A stretch of 64,000 nt of DNA, taken from Chamaea fasciata (Eukaryota > Chordata > Aves > Passeriformes > Sylviidae). Below the pieces are notes generated by a model. The model did not search any database, was not told where the DNA came from, and was given only the letters and a program-made list of their open reading frames with translations. The stretch's first letter is position 1. The number at the start of each line of letters is the position of its first letter. The stretch covers positions 1,054,001 to 1,118,000 of the forward strand of contig JARCOQ010000002.1 of assembly GCA_029207755.1 (NCBI GenBank). Reading direction: 5' to 3'. A program made the translations under genes and the position numbers. Positions 47,859-61,496 of this stretch are shown piece after piece.

Positions 47859-48266
47859 TGCACAGATGTTTTTGCTTCCAGCTGCTCCAGGTGGATCTTT
47901 AATTTGTTGGGTTTTTTTTTAATGTGCCCTGAGCAGAATGGAATTCGGATCCATTCTGGATAGTCTGTAAATATTCATGAACATTTTGCCCTATTATTTC
48001 AGAATTTAGCTCCTAAGTGCATTAGGCTCCATGAGAAATGTCTCCGGTGTCCTCTCTGTGGTGTCTCCTTGCTCAGAGCTCAACACCACACCCTTCATTA
48101 TTGCCTTTAAATTCTGTTCCTTTAATTCCGTTCCCTGCATGAGTAAGGGGGTCTGAATTAACCTTCACAATGAACCTGCCAGGGCTTTTCCCAGTGTCCA
48201 AATAGATTCTCATTAATCCCTCTTTTGTAGTGCAGGGAAGGGTTGTGCTGGAGTGTTTTGCTTCGA

Positions 48267-48284
48267 TTTTTTTTTTTTTTTTTT
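48267..48284. repeat. Poly-T tract (18 bp)
   Basis: Uninterrupted T run. Confidence 0.85.
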
Positions 48285-51200
48285 AATAGAGGAAAGGGTC
48301 TCACTGAGGCTGCTCTCACTGAAAGGTTTATTTTTATTTCTGAGACAATGGCTGCATATAATTTTTAATGCTCCAGTTTCTGGAGGTTGACTGTTGTCAG
48401 TAGTACAGTAAATATTTCCTTCAATTAACAGTGACCTTAGGTAATGAAATTGTTCTCTTTTCATTACAAAGTCGTTTGTGACTTGGAAACCCCAAGGTGC
48501 CTTATAATATATAACTTGCACGAGTGAAAATATTTGTTCCAGAATCAATTCTAGAAGAAGTTTGGGCAAGTTGTTGGAAACAGGCAGTAAAGAAAGTGAA
48601 CTTTGACTTTTGGGGAAGCTTTCCCTTTCCATTTGGTGGGGTTTGGTTACTCAGAGGGCTAAACCCAAAATGTTGTGGAATAGGATTTAAACCCTGCAGA
48701 ATATCAGGCATTTGCTGAATGTTTTTATCTTCATTTGATAAGCAGTTGTGGAGCATATTTTTATGCTACCACTATTTTATCAGAACCCTCTGCAATCTAC
48801 CAAAGCAGGTGTTTTAATCACCACATCCTAATTAACTCGATCTATTTTATAATACGTCTACCCAGCTCCCACCACTGGAGTCCAATTTTGTGCCAAGAAG
48901 AAGGAAAATAATGGATTAAAAGAGAAATGCAGAAGAATAATTGTAATAAGATCATCATTGAAGTGTAGCTGCTAAAATAAGAAAAGAAAACTAAATTGGG
49001 GGCATAGGGGGGAGGATAGAATTAAAAATCTTGTTTTGCTGCTTGAAATTGCGCATGGAGTTGATGAAGATTTTGGGGAATGAGCTTCCCTACTTTGTAG
49101 CTGCAGTAATCTTGGGAAATATTAAGGGATTTAATCTCTTTCATAGCAAGAAGAAAGTGGGAAGGGAAGGAGGAATTCTTGGCTGCAGGAACCTCCTTTG
49201 GTGTCTTTGCTTAGCTTGATAAGAAAGATGGAGAGGGACTTTTTATGGGAGCTTGTAGTGACAGGATGCAGGGAGCTGTCAGGACTGGTTTTTTCAGTAT
49301 TCCTGAAGTTTTTCCTGACTTAATCCCAGATCATGCTCTAAGTGAACAAGGTTATACCAACAAGGCTTCTCAACGTTGTGCTGTTTCCCTAGATTTTCCA
49401 AATACCTTCTCACAAATTCATTTGGTTTCTCTCGTTCTTTCATGAATGTCTTTGCGCTTCCACTCAAAGACACTGATTGGGAGTGATTGTTTTTCTGCAA
49501 ATACATCCAAATTTGGTCAATCCCGACTGTTCCCTGCCGGTTTCTGAGCGGTGGCAGAGGGCAGGGATGTGTGCTGGCAGCCGGGCAGCCTCCTTCTCTG
49601 CAGCTTATCACAGCTTCTCTCTGCAGCAGCAGCATCCACTCGCTCTGCACTGAATCAGTTTGACTTCTGGTCAGGGAAAAAAAACAGAAAAGGAGCCAAA
49701 AAAAAAGAAAAAAAATCCCAAAAGGGTTAATCTGCTGAGTGGCAGCACAATGCAAGCAGGTATTGATGCTGTTGCAGCTAAAGGAAGATCCAGCAGCAAG
49801 GTTAATGAGAGGTGGGGACTGTTCTTCTCCCTCTCCGTAGCAGCCAGCGCCGAACAAAAGGGGGAACGTTTGGAGAATCCCTCAGCATTAAAGGCTGTGG
49901 CAGTGCTGTGCTCCTGCCAACTCCTGGGAACCCTCCAGACATTCAGCACCGTTGGACACGCACCTTTAGCGTTTGTGAGCAAGAGCCTTCCTTGGACTTC
50001 CTTGGTTCACACGAACACAAGGATGTGAAAATACTCCAGAATGGGGACTTGGAGCAAACGGAGCTATCCAAGCAGCTCTGAAATGAAACAATAACGCTGA
50101 AGGTGTGGGGACTGAGGCGTGAAAGCAGCAGCAGGAGCGGTTGGTGATCCCGTGGTTGATGCTGAGCCTGGTGCAGCGGGCAAGGCTTGCTTTCCCGAAA
50201 TCCAAGGGGGAAGGAAGATGTGAGGGAGGTGGTTTTCTCCCCCATTTGCTTGAGCACTTATTTTCAGCTTCTTTCTCGCCACAAAAGGAGTAATTTGTTT
50301 AATTTTACAAAATGTTACCGAAGCTGTTGGAAGTGGAGCTGCAGCCCACGTCTTCTTGATAAATGAGTGTGTGTATTCCTGGAAGGAAGTTAAAATGGGG
50401 CTGTGTTATATTTGGTACCTCCTGAAACACTGAGGCTACTTTGAGTACAGAATGTGCTCAGAGAAAGACTAATTTGCCACTGCAGAGCTTGATGGGATGA
50501 GATTTGTCAAGTCCTTGTCTCTGCTGAAATTCACTTACGCTTTCCTCTCTCTCCTGGAGATATTTTAGGGTTCTGTCTTTGAATTGAAGGGCCATAAAAA
50601 CCAGTCAAAAAGCCTGAAACCAGAATTAAATTCCAAGCGATGAATATGCTTCTTATAATGTAGAAATACAGAAGTCAAGCACCCGTGGAAGCAGCAGGTG
50701 GGGATGTTCCTGACCCGTTTCCCTGAGCGTGCTCATGCTCCTGCTAGCACCAGTGGGATCTTGGAGCATCAGCAGGGTGGGTTTTGACTTCTCTCCAAGG
50801 ATGCCATCTCTGATGGCAGGTGGTGGCTTCCTGCAGGAGGCAGGGAAAAGAAAGACTCAGTGAAAATGAAGAATTAACTGTTTTCTGTTCATTTACAAAT
50901 TCGTGCTGTCTCATTAGCTGGCTTGAGGGTTCTGGTGGTGTAGGTCTGCAGGGAAGGGTGGGATGTACCAGCACTCCCAAAGAAAACCTCGGTTGTTTTA
51001 CTGGATTCAATGTTTTCTGCCTCCTGCTTTCTCCCCCAGAGTGTTTTTTGAGTGAATGTAAACTAATACAGGATCAGTGGTTAGAAACCATGAAAAAATA
51101 TTTAATGTAAACCTTTTGGTACTGGGTTGATTAAAATAAACAACTGTTCCGAGGAGCTGGTCCTGCTTTGGGAACAGTAGGGTTTCTGTTCCTCCCTATA

Positions 51201-51632
51201 ATGCATAAAGCATGTGGAGTGCCTTGAGAGCTTTTTTTGGGTGCTGCACTTCATTTTGAGGGATTTCATTTTCAGTTCTCTGAGCTTTTGTGTCAGCTGG
51301 GGAAGGGAGGATGTAGGAGTAACATGTAAAACTCCGGCTAAAACCTGTTTACTCCCAAATCCTGACAAATAGCTGGTAAACAAGTATTTAAATGAAAGCT
51401 TGGACTTTGTTTTCTCCCTCTGGAAAGCTGGGAAGGCCTTGGTCATATTGCCAGCTCCGGTATCCCTTCCCTCTCCTCTCATCCTGCGTCTCCAGCGCTC
51501 CTCCTTTTTTTTTTTGCCTGCATTTCTTCCATGTCCCATTTCTCCTTCTGCTCCAGTGGAGGTGAAGACCACTCGGAGCTGGGAAGAGCCGTGTTTTCTT
51601 CTGGCAGGTTTTCCACAGAGCCTCACGGGTGT

Positions 51633-51654
51633 TTCTCTCTCTCTCTCTCTCTCT
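51633..51654. repeat. (TC)n microsatellite
   Basis: About 11 TC units. Confidence 0.88.
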
Positions 51655-52454
51655 GTCCTCGCTGCTGCAGAGCCCTGGAATGCTGTGAAGACTCCCTGCC
51701 CAGGCACACTCCTCTCCGGATTATCTCCATCCCAAGGAAGCTCGTATCCAAGAGGTACCAATTCATCCTGTCTTTGTGCCCTTCAGTTGTAGCACTTGGG
51801 TTTAGCTACTCCTCCCAAAACCTTTTCCCTGCTCCCTCCAGACAGGAAAGCCTTGGATGCCGTGGAGATGGCGGCTGTTGCTGTTTGATGTGATTTGGAC
51901 TCTTCTTTCTATTAAATGAACTTTGCTGCAGAAGCACTTTACAGTTTAAAACGAGAAGTGATTTCTGGGTCAAGAAATGCATAAGCTGAAGCTCCAGCAA
52001 CACTCTGTGCCTGGTGTATTTTATTGTGTTGATTTAGAAAGTTAATAAACATCAGGTCTTCAGCAGCCTGAGTAAAACACACAGTACTTATGTGCTGCTC
52101 CTATAAAGAACTGTGAGAGGGGTTCTTTTTTTAGTGTTTATTAGTCTTAATATCTTCCTTGTAAATAATCCATTTTTGTTTTATATTAAAAAGGAGAATT
52201 GTGTTCATTAGCTGGGTCAAAATCCCCGGGTTGGCACAGACACGATTCCTGATATAAACTTCTGTCATTTGCCTGGAGACCGGCAAATTGTTTTCTAATA
52301 GTTGCTATTTCTTGGGAGAAGGAAGCTGGAAACACTCTTTTCAAATATAAACTTTGCAGTGTAATTTGGTTGAAGCAGTTTCTATCTTAACTCCTTATTT
52401 TGGTTTATAGGGCCCAGCATGATGAGACCTGGGCAGGTCAAGCCCTTTGAGCAT

Positions 52455-52524
52455 GTACATATATATATATATAAAATATATATAAATATATATGTTAAAA
52501 ATAAATATTTTTATATATATATGT
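52455..52524. repeat. AT-dinucleotide-rich tract
   Basis: Alternating AT blocks separated by AAAA/TTTT, self-complementary over much of its 70 bp. Confidence 0.9.
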
Positions 52525-54024
52525 AAGAGAATTTAATATGTTAAAACAGTGGGAGAACGTGATCTCAAGGAGCAGTGAAACAGGAATATACCCCCTCAGG
52601 AAATCCCTCTGGAAAGTAATGCTGGGAAAATGTCCCCATGTGCCTGCCCTTCAATTTTCCCTTAGGGATTCACACTTCCCTGTTGGGCAGAGAAGACACA
52701 GGGGTGGCTGAAGTGTCTGTGTGACCCCATCCAGCTGTTCTTGTGCAGGAATATGGAAAAACCGGGGTTGACTCTTAAGTTTTTTTTTCCATTTTATATG
52801 TTCTGCTGCTCACTTAATGGCTTGAACTTTAAATGTCAGCTGCACTGCATTGGGATCAAACCTTTGGGCACACTCTGACCCTTATCCTCACAATAATTCA
52901 GCACTCCAGCCCTGCTTGGGCAAAAGCTGCCCTAAATCAATGCCTCCTCTTTGGGTACAGATGAAATCCGGGTATTTCTTCCTCTCCTGCCACCCCAGCT
53001 TAATTAGGGTGGGACAGAAAATGCCAAGGATTTCAGAAAAGCTTTTCCCTGCCTGTGCCAGCCTTGAGGCAACAACAGTGATCCCTTCCATCTCCTGCTT
53101 CCCCTTTTCCCCCTCTTCATGCTAGAAAAAAAGATTCATTTTTTAAAAAATGATGCTTTGTGTTTCAAGTGGGAATATGTGCAGTGTTGGCTTTGCATAA
53201 GAAAGCTCCTGCACCAAGGGCTCCTGGTCCATTCCAGCTCCAGATTAAGAAATTTTAGGCTCAGTAGTGGAATTGATGGAGCCGGTGGAGACTTGGCTGA
53301 CCAAGCAGATCAGGGTTGCTCTCCAGGCTGGGGATCTCCAGCAGCCACTTCAGGTATTTACTTTTGGGTGGCTTTATCTTGAGTTGAAACCCTCCCTGTA
53401 AGACTCAGTGTTCATTCAGAAAATAAAAAGGTGCAGGAAATTGAGTTAAACTTGAGTTGTGTGAGTGCTCCATGTCTTAGCTGACTTAGGTTGTTTCCTG
53501 CTTGGGAAATGCCTCACTCCCCCACATCCTAATCGAAGTTGCAGCAATTAAATAGTTAAACATGGTGTGTGTCTAAAATCCCTGTGTTTCTATAAATACC
53601 TCTCTTATCTCTGTAATGGTTTGGTTTGATGTAAATATTTTTAAATGTGCCTTTTACATTAGGCTGGTTTTTATCCAGTGTGTGTGAGTGGAATTTGGAA
53701 CTGGGCCTGGGCTTTATACTTCTGCTCCTCAACGTTTCTGAAGTCATGTGGAAAATTTCTGGACTTTAAGTCTCCTGAGCATTTCTGCCAGTTTGGTGGG
53801 GTCTTCACTGGGCTGGGAATGCACTGAATCCAGAGCTGAAGTGGAGCGTTTTGCCAGCAGCTCTTGGACACTTGGATGCTGTTGGGAACATCATGTAGTG
53901 AATTTTTTTAGTGCAGGAGCAAATCCTTTGTTCACAGACCTGAAGTTTTCCTGCGCTGCCAGCTCTGTTTTGGAGAACAAAATTCCTTTCAGAGGACATG
54001 TGATATGGAAAATGATTTCTGTCA

Positions 54025-54345
54025 AGCCAAGTTATGTGCTGCATCCAGCTCTGGGGCCCCCAACGGCAGCAGGACCTGGAGCTGCTGGAGCCAGTCCAGA
54101 GGAGGCCACGGAACTGCTCTGAGGGCTGGAGCCCCTCTGCTCTGGAGCCAGGCTGGGAGAGCTGGGGGTGCTCACCTGGAGAGGAGAAGGCTCCAGGGAG
54201 AGCTCAGAGCCCTGCCAGGGCCTAAAGGGGCTCCAGGAGAGCTGGAGAGGGACTGGGGACAAGGGATGGAGGGACAGGACACGGGGAATGGCTTCCCACT
54301 GCCAGAGGGCACGGTGGGATGGGATATTGGGAAGAAACTGTGGCA
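54025..54345 (+). mobile_element. CR1 LINE fragment, 3' truncated
   Basis: 'tgctgcatccagctctgggg', 'gacctggagctgctggagcc', 'aaaggggctccaggagagct', 'gaatggcttcccactgccag', ending about 'gggatattgggaag'. Confidence 0.92.
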
Positions 54346-54512
54346 TAAACATTTTAAAAGAGGATTATTTTAGAGATGTGGATCTGACTCTCAAAGGTAT
54401 TTCTAAGAGTGTCACATAGGATGAAATGCTGGCTCATTAATCTTTATAAATTCATCACCTTCTACGAGGAAGCAGTTTCCCTGTGTGATATGTTAGAGCG
54501 TATTTTAGGTAC

Positions 54513-55012
54513 ATCATAGAATCCCCAGGTGGTTTGGGCTGGAATGGACCTTAAAGGCCAGCCAGTGCCACTCCCACAAAGGCAGGGACACCTTCCACTA
54601 TCCCAGGCTGCTCCAACCTGGCCTTGGACACTCCCAGGCATGGAGCAGCCACAGCTTCTCCGGGCACCCTGTGCCAGGGCTTCCTCACCCTCACAGGGAA
54701 GGATTTCTTCCTAAGATCCAGTCTAAACCTCTCTGTCTGTTTGAGAGTAGGTTTCATTCCCCCTTGTCCTGTCACTCCAGGCCCTTGTGAAGAGTCTCTC
54801 TCCGTCTTTCCTGTAGGTTCCCTGAAGGTCCTGGAAGGTCACAGTTAGGTCACCCCAAAGCTTTTCTTCTCCAGGCTGAACAGTCCCAATTCTCTCAGCC
54901 CTTCCTCGCAGCAGAGCTGCTCCATCCCTCTGATCAGCTTGGTGTCTTGTCTGGAACTGCTCCAGCATCTCAGCAGCAGCAGCGTGCTCTGTTCAAGGAC
55001 TCTGTGCCTGAG
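54513..55012 (-). mobile_element. CR1 LINE 3' portion, longest copy in the window
   Basis: About 500 bp, from 'catagaatccccaggtggtt' through 'cctaagatccagtctaaacc', 'cttctccaggctgaacagtc' and 'cttggtgtcttgtctggaac'. 3' end intact, 5' truncated. Confidence 0.93.
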
Positions 55013-55784
55013 GTGAGCTGATGGGAAACATCCTCCCTGTTCCCTCCACCTTTCCACAGCGCCTTCCCGCAGCGTGCTGCACATTCCTGCCCTCACAAAA
55101 GCCGTGCTGGAGGCAGGGGCCTTTCTCTCAGATGTATAATTCAGCCCCTCTTCCCGGTGTGCCAGCCTTGTTTGTGTTGATGAATGAATGTGCCCTGTGT
55201 ACAACCTGCAGATTACTCTGCGCCTGGAGTACAGTGCTGCTCAATGTACCTGGTTCTGATTAAGTGCATTTGAATTTGGGAGTGTGCTTAATGAGCTACA
55301 CCTTTCACAGATTCTTTTGTTAATTCAGAAAAGCTGCCTGCTCTGATTTATGGCGCCAAAAGGGGTAAACTGCCATTAAAAGCATTAATTAGTCTTGGTT
55401 GACTGCACAAAGAATAGACTTGGTGTGAGCCAGTTTTTGATTTAGCCCTTTGATTTTTGCCTAAGCTTGTTAGAGGGTCTGTATCTCTGGCTGTCTCATG
55501 CTGGATTGTATAATTGGAATTTTGTGTGAAATTCTTGGGCTGAAGGAGCAAGAGCCAATTATAATCAATAAAGTTGTAAAGCAATTGGGCAGAACTTTGC
55601 AGATACTTTAGTACAGAAATGTTCCTTTTTAACATGTGGAAGTGATAACTTGGGATTGTCAGTTTGGCAGGAACGATATCCCGAGGGTTTGCTGTGAGCC
55701 CTGGGCAGTGTTGGTAAACCTCAGGAAGGAAAATATTCTCAGGAGCCTTGGATTTGCCCACTGTGCAGTGCTTCAGCTGCATGT

Positions 55785-56085
55785 GAATCCCAGAATCCTG
55801 GAATGGCTGGGGTTGGAAGGGACACAAAGGTCATCTAGTCCAACCTCACTGCTCAAGCAGGATCTGCAAGAGCAGGTACACCCAGGATTGTGTCCCGTCC
55901 TTGGGGTTGAGGATTTTGACTATCCCCAGGGAAGGAAACTCCACACCCCCTCTGGGCAGCCTGTTCCAGTGCTTGGTCACCTCACAGCAAAGTTCTTCCT
56001 CTCCTTCAGCTGGAACTTCCTTCATTCCGGTTTCTTCCCATTTCCTCTCGTCCTGTTGTACCACTCAGCAGATCCAGGTGGTAGC
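55785..56085 (-). mobile_element. CR1 LINE 3'-end fragment (distinct subfamily)
   Basis: 'gaatcccagaatcctggaat', 'gttggaagggacacaaaggt', 'ctagtccaacc...gctcaag', 'gggcagcctgttccagtgc' and 'cctctcgtcctgttg'. Confidence 0.92.
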
Positions 56086-58659
56086 ACTGGTAATTTTTTC
56101 TTTTTCCTCTACAACTTTATCCATTTTCTAATCCAGGCTAACAGGGAAAAACCCAAACCCCCCTAAATCTCGGAACACTGTCTGTGTTGTATCCTTGGAA
56201 ATCATATATTATAACATTGATGAGTGTATTCCAGTGTATGGTAGTTCCTGTACTTCCCAATTCTGGCCATCAATTCTCCACACAAAAGTTTGAAAATTAA
56301 TTGAAATGCAAATCATAGCCTAAGCTGTCTTTCCAATAGACTTTCCATAATTATGCTTGACTGCAAAAAAACAATTCCATTGCTATAATTTTGGTAATTG
56401 CCTCTGGTCTGTTTGAGAATTAAGATTTCCCTTTGTCTGGATAAAGTTTCTGTCTCTCTTAGATATTATCACATTAAGTGCTCCATAAAAAGAAGGTTGG
56501 ATTTGGTTTCCATCCCAACTCGTCCTTAAGGAGCCAGCAGTTGGATCCTCCAGCTCTGCCTTAATTTCCTGGCAGAGCTAGAAGGTTCCTTCTCCCTTCC
56601 TTCTTCCTGCACGCTTGGAGAGATGATGGTGGCACCGTAGGACTTTGAGGTATTGCACTGGAAATATCCTCTGGATGTTCAGGGAGATGGGAACTGCCTT
56701 TAAAACACATTTTTAGCAAAAATTAGTTCCTAACAGCAGCATGGATCTGAATTGACAAATACCTTTAAAGGCACTGAGGTATTTAAGGGCTGTATTCCCT
56801 CCTGCCTTCCCTGAACACATCCAAGTCCTTGGGGCAGTGAGTTTCCAGCATCTGCTGTGTTTGGCAGATGGATTTTTGGGTAAGAGTGAAAGCCTTTGAG
56901 CTTCTGTTCAGTGTTTCACTCTCAGTCAGCACATCCTTGGAGGGAAGTCCATCATGTTGGAAGCACTGGAACAGCCAGGGAAGTGTGAGCTCCCCGTCTC
57001 TTCACAGCCCCAGCCTGGGCTTGGTTATTCCCAGCTCCCACAAACGTTCCCAGCTTTGTGTCTCCATTATTTGTTTTCCTTTCCCATTGAAGGAAGTGGT
57101 TCTTTCCAGTACGAGAAGCATTAAATTGACTTAAATGCTTTGTTTGCCAAAGTAGCTCTTTGAAGTGGATCTTTCAAGTTTCTTCTGTGATCTGGGATTT
57201 GATGAGACACATTTTAGCCCAGCAATCTCATAGTGAGGAAGGAAGGGAGAAAGGGAGGGTGGAAGCAAGAGAAGGAACCTTCTAGCTCTGCCAGTTTTGA
57301 TCCTAACTCACACGGTTTTCCACATTCCCTTTTAACACTTCACTTGCGCTGGAGCATCCAGACGTTACGGGGTCATCCGTGGGATCAGCAGGATCTCACT
57401 GGTCAGCTTTTCCAAGCGTGTCTCCAGCATTAAGTCTCAAACTGGAAAGGTAATCCCCTCGGGAGGCTTGACCTACTCTTCAAATTACTTTCTCCTGCTC
57501 TTTTGAGGCTTTGGGTTTTATTCGGATGGTTTTTTTCCTCCTCATCAAGGCAGCTCGTTTAATTGCTGTGACTGCCAGGCAGAAACCTCACTCTCACTCT
57601 TACAGACCTCTTTTTCTTCTTTTTCTTCAGCTCCTTCATAATAAAGTGGGTTTTGGAACAGGGCCAGGCCTTTAGCCCGAAGTGTCTTCTGGTTTCGTCT
57701 CAAACAAGGGACAGCACAGCCAGATTGCTGCCCTAATCCCTCTTCCCAAAGACAAAGGTGTCAGCACTGTCTAGACATTGGTGTTCCACGTGCTCATTCA
57801 AGGCCGAGGGTTCCCCCTCTCTCCTTTTCATCCCACATAATTGTTCTCAAAGCCTCCTAATCTGCCGTGGCTCAGCGGGTGAAATCCCCCATACAATTTG
57901 GGATGGGTGTGTCCAATTTGGGAGTAGGTGGTCTGTGCCCCTTTGGAGCGGAGTCAATGAAACAGGGTGAGTGAGTTCCTCCTGCTGTACAGACCAAGCA
58001 TTTAAAATCTCTTTTTCTTTTTTTTTTTCCCCCCATATTCATGCTGTATCCAGTCAGGAGATATTACACAGCAGCTGTTCTTAAACTTTTATTTTTCTTT
58101 CATGGTTATTTAATGCCTTCCTTTGGGTCCACGTTTTGCAGCTTTTCTATGGGGGAGTGGGTCCTTACAAGCTACAGGTTTGGAGTGGGAAAAGTAACAA
58201 TTTAGCTGGTTTCCTGGTCCTCTGAAATTTTCCTTTTACTGATGGCGGGTTTTGACCTCTTCTTTCTTTGGAAGTGTTCTGCTGGGAAGTTTAGCTAATG
58301 GGAGATCATTAGGATCCTGTTTAGCCTTGGATGTGATCCGGTTGTGTAATGGAGAGGTTAGGTCCAAAAAAAGTGGGAAAACTGAAGACAAATTGATAGC
58401 AGAGCAAAAATCACAAATTCTTTCTGCCCAAAGTTCTCTCATTTTGGAGTTCCTCACACACATTTATTGTCCATTTTTAGTATTAAAGTGTGAAAACAGT
58501 GTTCTCCACTTCAAGGATTTCTCTCACAGGTGTAAAATGCTTTTCCCAGTTTGTCAACATCCACGAGGAATTGATGTCAGATCCATGAGGGTGCTGGCTG
58601 TGCTCAGCCCCCACACCGAGTCCCGTGGCTGGCATGGATCTGCAGGTAGGTGAGATGCT
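56086..58659. other. Intronic stretch, no gene seen
   Basis: No recognisable repeat or exon. Confidence 0.5.
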
Positions 58660-58800
58660 GCTCAGAGCCACATCCACGTGGCTTTTAAATCCCTCCAGGG
58701 ATGAAGACTCCATCCCTGGCCTGGGCAGCTGTGCCAGGGCTGGACAACCCTTTTGGGGAAGAGCCCGGCTCCCCCAGCTGCCCCCTCCTGTCAGGACACT
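58660..58800 (-). mobile_element. CR1 internal fragment
   Basis: 'aaatccctccagggatgaag', 'cctgggcagctgtgccaggg', then 'ctggacaacccttttgggg'. It is the same subfamily as 27894-28265. Confidence 0.8.
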
Positions 58801-59195
58801 GATAATTCCTTGGCACTTCAGCGTGCTCCTCGTGCCTGTCTGTCAGTCTTTCTGGCTGTCACAGCCGGGAACAAGGAGAATCGTTGTGTTTTGTGTGTTC
58901 TGTACAGCTGAGTGTGTCATTTCAAGTGAAAAATAAGACGTCTTTAATGTCAAGATTGCCAAGTTCAGAAAGCAGAACGGGGCTGGAAGTCAGTAACTGC
59001 GCTTTTGGTTTGTTCTATATTTATGTGAGGCCTTATCAGCAGGATTTCAGTCCAGGATTCTCTCCCTAAAAAGTCATTCATCCATGAAAGGTGTCTTGGT
59101 CTGAAGGCTATTGCAAATGGGGGATAATTAATTGCTAATAACTTGTGAGGCCACCTAGAAATGAAGTTCCTTGTTTCTTCTCTAGGCTCTTCTCA

Positions 59196-59300
59196 GAGTT
59201 CGGCCTGGTCTAGTGGAAGGTGCTCATGGAAGGGGATGGGAATGAGGCGGGCTTTAAGGCCCCTTTCAATGCAAACCACTCTGGGATTCTATGGAAACAA
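59196..59300 (+). mobile_element. CR1 3'-end fragment
   Basis: 'tcggcctggtctagtggaag', then 'ctttaaggcccctttcaatg' and the tail 'actctgggattctatgg'. Confidence 0.82.
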
Positions 59301-61214
59301 GCAGCACTCTACGTTTTCGGAGCTGCTGTTGCCTTGTCTCTGTGTAGGTCAGGTTTGAAAGGTGTTTCTTCAGCAAAAGTGCCTGGAAAAGAGCTGATTA
59401 TTCATCAGAAGTTACCAATGAAGCGCTTTGCTGTTGGTCCCAGGTGCTGCTCGAGGATTATTTTGCCAGTTCATTAAAGGCTTGGATAGGGATTTACAAG
59501 CTGATAGCTTTGGTTCCTCTGCTGGACTCGGGCTGGAGCCCCTAAATATTTTGCATTTAATGTTGAAATAACGTGGGATTTCAGAGTGAGAAGCCTTGTT
59601 AGTTTAAAAAGGATTACAGGCAGAGAGTTTGCAGGCTGGGGACGGTAATTGGGTGTAACTGTGCTGTACGGGAAGACCACTGCAGCTCATTCCCCTCCGT
59701 TTACGCTCCTCTTGGGGCAGAACAATGACCCCGGAATGTCACCAGCGCACCCTTGGGCTCCCTTCCCCCAGCTGCCAGAGTGCAGGAACGGCAGATTCCC
59801 GTCCCCACGGTGCTGGTGGCCTGCCAGAGCATCTCAGTGCAGTTCAGTTGTGGATCATGGCAGCGTTTGTCACGTGCAGCTCCAGCGGGCCGGGCTGGAG
59901 AGCCTTCAGTGGGAATTGGCGGCGCTCTGCCAGGGCGCTGCATTGTTGTCGGAGCCCCCGAGCTGGTAAAACGCGTCCTGACTGCACATTATTGCATCCG
60001 TGGCATTGCATTCCTGCATGGGAGCTAACTAACAAGCCTAGGGATTTGTTGGGTTTAGCCCCGGGGATTACGGAGTGGGTGTGGGTGTTCTAAACTGTTA
60101 ATCCATATATTTTACTGTTTGAAAAATTCATTTTCCTGAGGGTTGTTTGGCGCTGTAAGAGCATCAGCAGGACCTCTGTAATGCAGTCAGAATATCTTCT
60201 ACACAAGAGGAAACGTGTATTCTTTTTCCTCAAACAAAAAGACAGCTCGCTTTACGAGGAAAAAAAAATAAAATTCCTTTCACGACCTTAAAATAATTCA
60301 TTGGGGAAAAAGAAAGCTTTTTGTTTTATGAAGGTTTTGTGTCTGCAGGATCCCAGCTGAATGCCATGTAGGAATTGACTGCTGCTAATGTTGATTTAAA
60401 AAACAAAAAAAATCAGAATTGCTTGGACATGGGAGGTTCTCAGTCAAATCCTGCTTAGAGAAATTGCTGTGACGTGCTGCCTTCAGCGCCTCACTGAGGA
60501 GCGGGGATGGGCAGTAATGAGAGCAGAGTGGGCAGTGTAAGATCGTCACTTTTCTCCTGATAATTCAACCAAATCAGTTTATAACAGGAATATCTGGTGG
60601 TGAAATGAGAGGAGAAATTTTTCCTTACACGGACGTTGTCCTTGTTCTCGTCCCCCTGCTCCAGAGCTTGCTGCCGGTGCAGGGAGAGCATTGCAGGATT
60701 CCCTGTGGCTCTGCCTTCCACTGCGTGTGTTTTTTTGTAGAGGTCCTCCTCTCGTCTGCTCCTTTGATTCTGCTTTTCCCTCAGAAGGCCACACACAGAG
60801 CTGAACCTTCAGTTCTCGTCACCATTGTCATCTTTTGTGCCATTTTCTTTGTCCTTTTCCTGTGCCACCTGTGAAATAGGTGTGGTTTAAAAAAAGAAAA
60901 CCCAAACGCTGGGTTTGTGATCCGTTTTTCTGTATTGCTCTGCTGCGGCTCACAAATGAGGGTTGGCCTCAGAACAGACACAAATGAGTTTTACTGGCTC
61001 TTAAATGTTTTTTTTTCAGGCTGATGTATTTAAAGCAGAGGGAATTAAAATGTAAAGGTGCGTCTGGGAAAGGGTGTCCCGCATCTGCTCCGTGGGGCCC
61101 AGCAATGGCACCAGAGGGACGGGCAGAAACCGACGCCCAGGAAGTTCCACCCGCACATGAGGCAGAACTTCTGCCCTGGGCAGTGACCACACATGGACAG
61201 ATCACCCGGAGAAG
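59301..61214. other. Intronic stretch, no gene seen
   Basis: No recognisable repeat or exon. Confidence 0.5.
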
Positions 61215-61365
61215 AGTGGAGTCTCCTCACTGGGGGTATTCCAGAGCCCTCTGGATACAATCCTGTGCTCTGGGATGGCCTTGCTGGAGCAGGGAGGTGG
61301 CACCAGATGAGCCACTGTGGTCCCTTCCAGCCTCACCCACCTGGGAATTCTGTCATCTGGAAGAT
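61215..61365 (+). mobile_element. CR1 3'-end fragment
   Basis: 'gtggagtctcctcactgggg', 'ctctggatacaatcctgtgc', 'ggtcccttccagcctcaccc' and the tail 'gggaattctgtcatctgg'. Confidence 0.85.
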
Positions 61366-61496
61366 TCCAGAGCTGAGCTCCTGGTGATTTTTAAGAACCA
61401 AACCAGTTTCAAATGTCGTTCTTCCCTCCGATTCTTTTGTTCCAGTGATGCCACCTGATTGAAGTAACACTCCGAACCACCTTTGGATTTTAGACA

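Larger units (their letters stand above)
46443..54024. other. Intronic stretch, no gene seen
   Basis: Contains only simple repeats (26-bp tandem at 47781, T tract at 48267, CT at 51633, AT at 52455). Frames of up to 219 codons on the minus strand at 51.1-51.8 kb are low-complexity and unsupported. Confidence 0.5.

Noticed and set aside
51102..51761. 219-codon minus-strand frame
   Set aside because: Includes a repeat-encoded Arg/Glu run from the (TC)n microsatellite and a Lys-rich run; no support.
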